Assembly (NCBI GenBank): GCA_964644045.1
Contig: CAZXUK010000041.1
Location: 1-5,261 of the forward strand
Origin: JAIOTG01 sp964644045
GTDB lineage: Bacteria > Patescibacteriota > Patescibacteriia > Patescibacteriales > JAGXOH01
DNA length: 5,261 nt
Direction of reading: 5' to 3'
The stretch's first letter is position 1; each line of letters starts with the position of its first letter. Made by a program: the position numbers and the translations under genes. This document shows positions 1 through 5,261 of this stretch, in pieces. The notes under the pieces are model-generated. The model was not told the DNA's origin. It saw only the letters and a program-made list of their open reading frames with translations, and did not search any database.

Positions 1-1400
1 GCCGCCCGGCGGATGCGCTCTTTGCCGATATCGGAAATATTTTTATATCCGGCCTTGCGAGCCTCGGAATTTTCTTCCGTCTCTTCCGGAAATTGGGCCA
101 TAATAAATTTACGATTGCCTCCATCTTCAGCATTTTGTTGCATAACAGCATGAGCTGTTGTGGCCGAGCCTGCAAAAAAATCTAGGGTTATATCACTATC
201 TTGATAATTAATAAAATTTAATAAAAACCGAACTAAGCTTGTAGGTTTTGGAAAATCAAAAATAGTATTGTCAAATAATTTTTTTATTTCTTGTGTTCCT
301 TCTTGTGTTGTTCCAACGTTATCTAACCAAGTAGAGGCTCCTTTTTTTGTTCCGGCTAATTCTTCTTTGTAGGTTTTTTGATAAAGATTCCCATTTATTT
401 TTACTATTTTTCCTTGATTAATTAGTTTATTCATTGTTTCTTTACTATACCGCCAATAATTTTTTACCCCCAAAACTTCGTAATAAGGATTACCTTTTCT
501 TGCACCTCCTGGGCCAGTAACAGGATTTAGGGCATACAACCCCTTACCATCTTTATCATCCCTAAAATAATTTTTAAAATCATCTTTATTTCTCATTATT
601 CCAAACAAATTTCTTTTTTTATGAATTTCAAAATAACTCTTTGCATACATTAAAATATAATTGTGGTTTTCAGAAACTATTTTATCGTTAGAAATACCTC
701 CACGAGCTTTTTGTGCAAAGGAAGTAATAAAATTCCCCTCCCCAAAAATCTCATCACAAATTTTCCTTAAATTATGCACTTCATTGTCATCAATAGAGAT
801 AAAAATCACTCCGTCATCTTTGAGCAGATCCCGGGCTATGGTTAACCGCTCATACATCATAGACAGCCAATCGGAGTGGAACCTGCCGTTGGTCGCCGTG
901 TTTTTAAAAAGCTTGTTGCCCTCTTCATCCACCGCGCTGGTCTCTTCGTCGTAATCCTCCCGGCTTTGCTTAAAATCATCTTTATAGATAAAATTCCCGC
1001 CGGTGTTATAAGGAGGATCAATATAGATCATTTTTACTTTGTTGAGATAGCTTTCTTGCAAAAGTTTTAGAATTTCAAAGTTGTCGCCTTCCAGGTAAAG
1101 ATTCTCGGTATTGTCAAAATCCTCGCTTTCTTCCCGGTCGGGACGGAGGGTGCGGTCGGTTATGGGAGTGTTGGCCTTGAGAATAGACTCTTTCTTGCCC
1201 GGCCAGTCCAGTCGGTACCTTTCTTCTCCGCCTTCCACTAAAACATTGGAAAGCTCTTGCTTGAGCTTATTAAAGTCCACTCCTTTTTGAATGTTTCCGT
1301 TCTCATCCTCTCTTTCGGTAATCACATTGGGAAATAATTTTTCTATTTTTCGGGTATTGTCTCCGGTTAAGTCCGGAGTGCTCATATTTAATTTATCCAT
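1..1400 (-). CDS. Type III-like adenine-specific DNA methyltransferase (Mod), 3' end cut by window edge
   Basis: Translating the minus strand from ATG at 1400-1398 gives 466 codons with no stop, open through position 1, so the C-terminus is missing. Type III Mod proteins usually run to about 600-700 residues, so roughly two thirds is visible. The motif order is that of a beta-class amino-methyltransferase: DPPYNTG at residues 128-134 (motif IV, catalytic), then DDGVIFISIDDNE at 195-207 (motif VI), SENHNYILMYAK at 243-254 (motif VIII-like), a variable recognition region, FPKPTSLVRFLL at 384-395 (motif X-like), and DFFAGSATTAHAV at 407-419 (motif I, AdoMet binding). By family it should transfer a methyl group from AdoMet to adenine N6 in a short DNA site. 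N4-cytosine cannot be excluded from DPPY alone. An in-frame ATG at 1385-1383 is an alternative start; neither start has a clear ribosome binding site. It begins 10 bases after the DUF4391 gene. All catalytic motifs look intact. Confidence 0.93.
   Translation of the reverse strand, partial: MDKLNMSTPDLTGDNTRKIEKLFPNVITEREDENGNIQKGVDFNKLKQELSNVLVEGGEERYRLDWPGKKESILKANTPITDRTLRPDREESEDFDNTENLYLEGDNFEILKLLQESYLNKVKMIYIDPPYNTGGNFIYKDDFKQSREDYDEETSAVDEEGNKLFKNTATNGRFHSDWLSMMYERLTIARDLLKDDGVIFISIDDNEVHNLRKICDEIFGEGNFITSFAQKARGGISNDKIVSENHNYILMYAKSYFEIHKKRNLFGIMRNKDDFKNYFRDDKDGKGLYALNPVTGPGGARKGNPYYEVLGVKNYWRYSKETMNKLINQGKIVKINGNLYQKTYKEELAGTKKGASTWLDNVGTTQEGTQEIKKLFDNTIFDFPKPTSLVRFLLNFINYQDSDITLDFFAGSATTAHAVMQQNAEDGGNRKFIMAQFPEETEENSEARKAGYKNISDIGKERIRRA
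183..779 (-). other. Low-GC central region of Mod, including the predicted target-recognition domain
   Basis: This stretch encodes about residues 208-406 of the methyltransferase, between the motif VI region and motif I. In beta-class enzymes the target-recognition domain sits between motifs VIII and X, here about residues 255-384. Hand counts give about 29% GC for 181-780, against about 44% for 781-1380 and about 48% for 1-180, all within the same gene. The reading frame is continuous through it. The compositional step suggests that the specificity segment has a different history from the catalytic scaffold. The exact edges are approximate, and the block also takes in motifs VII, VIII and X. 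Confidence 0.6.
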
Positions 1401-1413
1401 ATTGCTTAAATTA
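1398..1413 (-). promoter_or_regulatory. DUF4391 stop / Mod start junction without a Shine-Dalgarno
   Basis: The upstream gene ends with TAA at 1413-1411, followed by TTTAAGCAAT and the Mod ATG at 1400-1398. Only a weak AAG lies near the start, and the nearest GGAG is about 31 bases upstream inside the previous gene, too far to act. Translation of Mod probably depends on coupling to the upstream gene or on an SD-independent mechanism. No terminator or promoter fits in the gap. Confidence 0.5.
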
Positions 1414-2025
1414 TTGTTTTAATTTATTTAACTCCTGCTTTTTGTTATTTAACTCTTTATTGAGCTCCACTTTTCTGTTGAATTGTTTTTCTTTGTTTAG
1501 TTTATTCTCCAGTTTTTCCACCTCTTTCTCCAGCTCCTTTATTTTAGCATCTTTTTCCACCGCCTGGCCAAAACTCTCCTCTTCGCCGGCTGTTTTGATG
1601 AATTTTTTAATCAATTTTTGATATACCTTTTCCAAATCCACCCCGTTAAAATCAAAATCAATATCTTCATTCCATTCGGAGTAGTAGTAATCTTTTACCC
1701 CATTTTCCTTTAAAGAAATTATGTATTTCCAATCCTCGCCATACTTGGCTACAAACAATATCGGGTAAGGAATAGCTTTATCTATTATTTTCAATATCTT
1801 CTCCGGAACTTGTTTTTCTTTTAATTCAACTTCAAAAACCTGTATTTCTTCCACTTTATCTGTTTTTTTTATACCCACTATTTCTTCCGAGATCTTGTAT
1901 TTCCAGGTTATCTTTTTTATAAGTCTTACAAATTCATCCTTCAGTTTCTGATTTAAAAAAACTTTATTGTAAAAATGATTTTTGGGAAGAAACTTTTCTA
2001 TTTTGGCGTTTTCCGGTAGGTTCAT
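1411..2025 (-). CDS. DUF4391 domain-containing protein
   Basis: This complete 204-residue protein starts at ATG 2025-2023 and ends at TAA 1413-1411. I assign it to DUF4391 by resemblance: the N-terminal phrases LPKNHFYNKVFL (13-24) and EEIQVFEVELKEK (59-71), the middle IPYPILFV (85-92) and YYYSEW (113-118), and the ending NKEKQFNRKVELNKEL (177-192) are the pattern I recall for the family. The length of slightly over 200 residues is typical. The biochemical role is unknown. Residues about 1-145 look like a mixed alpha/beta globular domain. From about 158 to the end, a Lys/Glu/Leu-rich stretch should form a coiled coil, suited to self-association or to binding the helicase or Mod. There is no signal peptide or membrane segment, so it should be cytoplasmic. 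It starts 2 bases after the helicase stop and ends 10 bases before Mod, placing it firmly in the operon. A regulatory or adaptor role is inference. Confidence 0.88.
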   Translation of the reverse strand: MNLPENAKIEKFLPKNHFYNKVFLNQKLKDEFVRLIKKITWKYKISEEIVGIKKTDKVEEIQVFEVELKEKQVPEKILKIIDKAIPYPILFVAKYGEDWKYIISLKENGVKDYYYSEWNEDIDFDFNGVDLEKVYQKLIKKFIKTAGEEESFGQAVEKDAKIKELEKEVEKLENKLNKEKQFNRKVELNKELNNKKQELNKLKQ

Positions 2026-2030
2026 AATTA
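2023..2030 (-). promoter_or_regulatory. Helicase stop / DUF4391 start junction (TAATTATG)
   Basis: The helicase TAA at 2030-2028 is separated by two bases from the DUF4391 ATG at 2025-2023. No purine-rich Shine-Dalgarno is visible in the last codons of the helicase, where the upstream sequence reads GGTTATTAAATAATT. This spacing suggests termination-reinitiation coupling, which would keep the two proteins at linked levels. Confidence 0.55.
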
Positions 2031-5000
2031 TTTAATAACCATAAAAGCAATTAACTCAAAGTCGCTAAGCCCTTTTATATTATTGACCAGAGCGGATGTT
2101 CCGCCGGCAGAGAAAAGACTGTCTATATCGCTTTCTTCTTTTACCTCCAGTATGGATTGAATGGAATGATTTAGGAGCTCTGAATATTTGTCCATCTTCC
2201 GCCCGTCATCGGTTTCTTCATTAAACTTTTCATAAACCTCTTTTAAGGGTTCACTTTTGCCTTTAGCTATAATCCGCAAAATATCCAGAGTATTTTTAAC
2301 ATTTAAATGATTGGACAGAATTTGTTCATCTTCTCCGATATAGACCAAATAGAAAGGATGGAGTTGATTGGTGTTGTTTATGTTTACTTCCTGATTGATG
2401 TTTTTTAGGACAAATATGGCTCCGGGCCTAATATCTTTACTCAAATCCTTGGAACATACCGCGTGCATACCATTGGGAACATCATCCAAACTACCATTTT
2501 CTTTGATGTAGTTTACCAAATCCATTCTAAAATCATTTAATCCCAAATCTGTAATAGAAATGCCGGAATTCATCTCTTCCAAGTCCACTACCTCCTCCTG
2601 CAATCTTTCTAGTTGTTTTTTTCTATACTCCAGCTCCACGGATTCATTTGTCAACACATTCTCTCCGGCGGCCGTGGCTCCTACCACATGCATCCTGGCT
2701 TCCACTCTTTTTTTAAGGTTGATGTATTCCTCTAAAGAAATATTGGGCCAAAAGTTAACCAATTGGATGTCTTTGTTTTTAGATCCGATCCTGTCTATTC
2801 TTCCAAATCTTTGAATAATCTTAACCGGATTCCAATGTATATCGTAATTTATAAGATAGTCGCAATCCTGCAAATTTTGACCTTCGGATATGCAGTCGGT
2901 GGCAATTAAAATATCAATTTCTTTTGTCTCTTTATCTCCTCTTCTTTCCTTGGCGCGAGGGGAAAAATTGATCAAAATATTATTAAATTGCTTATCAATA
3001 TTTAAAGTGCAATCATTTTGATCCGTACCGACAACTTTGGCGCTTTCAAGCCCATGATTTTCTTTAGCATAAAGAGATATATTCTGATATAAATAGTTAA
3101 CCGTATCGGCGAAAGCGGAAAAAATTAATATCTTTTTGTTGTTATCATTGATAGGATTTTCAATTTTGCAGTCAATTACATCTTTTAAGTCGGAAAGTTT
3201 TTTATCCTTGTCAGGAGTTATTTTCTTCATTTCTTTTAAAATCTCTTTGGCTTGCTCATAATCTTTCTTTAAATCTTCTCTCCAACCAAGCGTATTCATA
3301 TCCTTCAAATTTATTTTAACCTTATCTCCTATGCTAAAATCTTCATCTATCCAATTTTCACCTTCTATATCAATGCTCAAATCATCAACTTGGGTTGTCT
3401 CCACCGAAGATTCTTTGCCGTTTTTTTCAAAGTCGTCAATAGCATCAATGGTGCCTTTCACATTTTTTATGAATTTTTCCAGAGTAATACGAAAAGCCTC
3501 AACCGAACTTTCCAACCGTTTCAAAAAATTAACCCGCATCAATTTCTGTAAACTCTTCTCCCGGTTTATTTGACGCAAGCTAACAGTTTCGTTTATGTCA
3601 GTATCGTATAAATCGCTATAAATATCTTTTTTCTCATCCAGTATATATTCAAAAGGAGAATAAACCGATAAATTTAATAGAGTTAGCTTTTGATATAATT
3701 CTTCCATACTTAGGAAGTCATCCATTTCGGTTATAGGGCTTTTTAAAGTTACCGGCGGGAGTCGATTGGGAAATTTGCCGATTTGATCCATATCATAATA
3801 CTTCTCAACATGCTTCCTGCTTCTGGCGATCGTAATACTATCCAGTAACTTAAAAAAGTCAAAATTGGAACTCAATCTATTTAAAAGGTCACCGGTGGTT
3901 CTTTGCTCCATTGGCAACTTGGACCATTCATTAAATATTTTTTGAGCATTCTTTAAAATAGAGTCAATTGACTTGTCGGTATTCATATTTTCATCCGGGA
4001 TATCCGTCTTGCCCTCATAAGCCAAGGCTATTTGATTCCTCAAATCATTAAACCTATTATTTACCGGAGTGGCGGAAAGCATCAAAACTTTGGTTTTAAC
4101 GCCTTTTTTCATCACATCTTCTAATAATTTTTGGTACCGGGTTTGTTTGTCTTTTTTCTTGGGATCATTATTTCGGAAATTATGAGACTCATCAATTACA
4201 ACCAAATCATAATTACTCCAATTTATGCGTGACAAGTCTATGTTATTGGAATAACCTTTTTCTCTGGAAAGATCGGTATGGTACAAAACATCATAATTCA
4301 ACCTATCTTTTAACAAAATATTGTCGTCGTAATTGTTTAAAAAAGTCTGCCAGTTATCGCCAAGTTTTTTAGGGCATAAGACTAAAATACTTCTATTTCT
4401 TTCCTGATAATATTTAACAACCCCTAAGGCGGAAAAGGTTTTACCCAAACCTACACTATCAGCCAAAATACAGCCGTTATATCTTTCCAGTTTGTTTATC
4501 ACTCCCAGAACGGCATCTCTTTGAAAGTCATAAAGCCTGTTCCAAACAACTGATTCTTTAAAACCGGTTTTTTCATTGGCTAATTCGTCTTCGGATATAT
4601 CTTCCAAAAATTCGTCAAAAATATTATAAAGAATAAGGTAATAAATAAACTCCGGCGGATTTTCTTTGTACAAATTAGAGATATAATCAACCACCTCATC
4701 GGTAATATCTGTTAATAAATTTTCATCGTTCCATATTTCCTCAAATCTATCTAAAAATTGTTTGGTTGTCTCATAATCGTCTGTCTTGATAGCTTGGTTT
4801 AAAATAGAGTTATCTTTTTCATATCCAAAACCGGCGCTACTGAATTCGTTAATGCCGGTGTAAACTATATTTTCATCTTTGTTTTTGATGCTAAAGTGAG
4901 GTTGAATATAGTAATTGGCTGAATTTGATTTAAAAGAAGCCTTTTTCACTATCCATTCTTTGCACTCTTTAGCTACCACTTTTCCTTCTAGTTTATTCTT

Positions 5001-5261
5001 TAGGTTGATTTCAAAATCGGTTCCACCAATAGCTCTTTTCCTTGAGTTGGAATTTATCTCAAATTTTCTTTGTTCTTTCTTTTTTTTATTAATTTCTACG
5101 AAAGTGGGATCAGTAAAAACAAAACGGAGCTTGTCTATCTTAGAAAGCTCTTTCTTTAAGACTTGAAATCCGTAAATAGAAAAAATGGCCGCCGCGACAT
5201 CTATTTTACTATTAGACTTGATATCTTGCTTGATTTCATCGCCTACTTTTTCGGTTTTATT
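2028..5261 (-). CDS. SNF2-family helicase with degenerate PLD-like N-terminus, 5' end cut by window edge
   Basis: The frame is open from the window edge to TAA at 2030-2028, giving 1077 visible residues (residue 1 = codon 5261-5259). A GTG at 4979 could be taken as the start, but the 94 codons before it contain no stop, no ATG and family-like sequence (VAAAIFSIYGF at 22-32, LRFVFTDPTF at 45-54), so the true start is outside. Residues about 1-200 resemble a phospholipase-D-like domain without a usable HxK motif: TGINEFSSAGFG (135-146) sits where GSxNF would be. The ATPase motifs are intact: DFQRDAV (245-251), Walker A DSVGLGKT (268-275), LVLCPKK (293-299), DESH (357-360), SATP (396-399), LIFSAFADT (712-720), ATDCISEGQNL (787-797) and QRFGRIDRIGS (817-827). 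A helical and acidic linker of about 300 residues separates the two RecA-like lobes. The C-terminal 230 residues are family-specific. By family it is a cytoplasmic DNA-dependent ATPase or translocase. It is the first visible gene of the operon; a role in restriction or phage defence is inferred from its neighbours. Confidence 0.94.
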   Translation of the reverse strand, partial: NKTEKVGDEIKQDIKSNSKIDVAAAIFSIYGFQVLKKELSKIDKLRFVFTDPTFVEINKKKKEQRKFEINSNSRKRAIGGTDFEINLKNKLEGKVVAKECKEWIVKKASFKSNSANYYIQPHFSIKNKDENIVYTGINEFSSAGFGYEKDNSILNQAIKTDDYETTKQFLDRFEEIWNDENLLTDITDEVVDYISNLYKENPPEFIYYLILYNIFDEFLEDISEDELANEKTGFKESVVWNRLYDFQRDAVLGVINKLERYNGCILADSVGLGKTFSALGVVKYYQERNRSILVLCPKKLGDNWQTFLNNYDDNILLKDRLNYDVLYHTDLSREKGYSNNIDLSRINWSNYDLVVIDESHNFRNNDPKKKDKQTRYQKLLEDVMKKGVKTKVLMLSATPVNNRFNDLRNQIALAYEGKTDIPDENMNTDKSIDSILKNAQKIFNEWSKLPMEQRTTGDLLNRLSSNFDFFKLLDSITIARSRKHVEKYYDMDQIGKFPNRLPPVTLKSPITEMDDFLSMEELYQKLTLLNLSVYSPFEYILDEKKDIYSDLYDTDINETVSLRQINREKSLQKLMRVNFLKRLESSVEAFRITLEKFIKNVKGTIDAIDDFEKNGKESSVETTQVDDLSIDIEGENWIDEDFSIGDKVKINLKDMNTLGWREDLKKDYEQAKEILKEMKKITPDKDKKLSDLKDVIDCKIENPINDNNKKILIFSAFADTVNYLYQNISLYAKENHGLESAKVVGTDQNDCTLNIDKQFNNILINFSPRAKERRGDKETKEIDILIATDCISEGQNLQDCDYLINYDIHWNPVKIIQRFGRIDRIGSKNKDIQLVNFWPNISLEEYINLKKRVEARMHVVGATAAGENVLTNESVELEYRKKQLERLQEEVVDLEEMNSGISITDLGLNDFRMDLVNYIKENGSLDDVPNGMHAVCSKDLSKDIRPGAIFVLKNINQEVNINNTNQLHPFYLVYIGEDEQILSNHLNVKNTLDILRIIAKGKSEPLKEVYEKFNEETDDGRKMDKYSELLNHSIQSILEVKEESDIDSLFSAGGTSALVNNIKGLSDFELIAFMVIK

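Noticed and set aside
661..1070. Plus-strand open frames at 661-954 and 876-1070
   Set aside because: They lie antisense to the methyltransferase, overlap each other, and have no family-like sequence or ribosome binding site.
174..5087. Homopolymer runs of 7-8 bases on the coding strand (for example 174-180, 342-348, 614-620, 1863-1870, 5080-5087) as phase-variation switches
   Set aside because: They are short, scattered over all three genes, and expected at this AT content. Known phase-variable mod genes carry much longer tracts or tandem repeats.
2560..5166. Plus-strand open frames at 2560-2814, 3331-3573 and 4915-5166
   Set aside because: They are antisense to the helicase, whose motifs cover the region. 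Their Ser/Phe/Leu-rich composition is what antisense reading of Lys/Glu-rich genes gives.
1..5261. A DISARM system, because a SNF2 helicase, a PLD-like domain and an adenine methyltransferase occur together
   Set aside because: DISARM needs DrmA and DrmB and has a separate DrmC. Here the PLD-like part is fused to the helicase, a DUF4391 gene is present, and no DrmA- or DrmB-like sequence is seen in the window.
1..5261. Insertion sequence, CRISPR array, tRNA or prophage attachment site
   Set aside because: No transposase, regularly spaced repeats, tRNA-like cloverleaf or long direct or inverted repeats were seen, and coding sequence occupies nearly every base.

Overview
The window holds one compact minus-strand operon, read from position 5261 down to position 1. 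Coding sequence fills almost all of it. It reads as part of a type III-like restriction-modification or anti-phage cassette. In order of transcription it contains: (1) a large SNF2-type helicase with a degenerate phospholipase-D-like N-terminus, cut at its 5' end by the window edge; (2) a small DUF4391-family protein with a C-terminal coiled coil; (3) a beta-class DNA methyltransferase of the type III Mod kind, cut at its 3' end by the other window edge. The gaps are 2 and 10 bases, so the three genes are almost certainly co-transcribed. The promoter, the helicase start codon, the end of the methyltransferase and any restriction (Res) subunit all lie outside the window.

The source is probably an AT-rich bacterium: the DUF4391 gene is about 31% GC by hand count. 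Both visible stop codons are TAA, and the frames make sense with the standard code. Neither internal gene start has a recognisable Shine-Dalgarno sequence. No tRNA, 16S or housekeeping gene is present, so the lineage cannot be named.

How the parts may work together: the methyltransferase has DPPY and FxGxx motifs in beta-class order and should methylate adenine in a short recognition site. The helicase has a full set of superfamily 2 motifs and should be a DNA-dependent ATPase or translocase. The DUF4391 protein has no known activity and may be an adaptor. From memory of the families, helicase, DUF4391 and Mod recur together, often followed by a type III Res gene, so this is probably a known but poorly characterised arrangement and not a wholly new one.

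The most notable sequence signal is a GC mosaic inside the methyltransferase. The central recognition region (about 181-780) is about 29% GC, against about 44% and 48% in the flanking catalytic parts, which suggests exchange of the specificity domain. No mobile element, CRISPR array, RNA gene or terminator was found. No non-coding stretch exceeds 10 bases.
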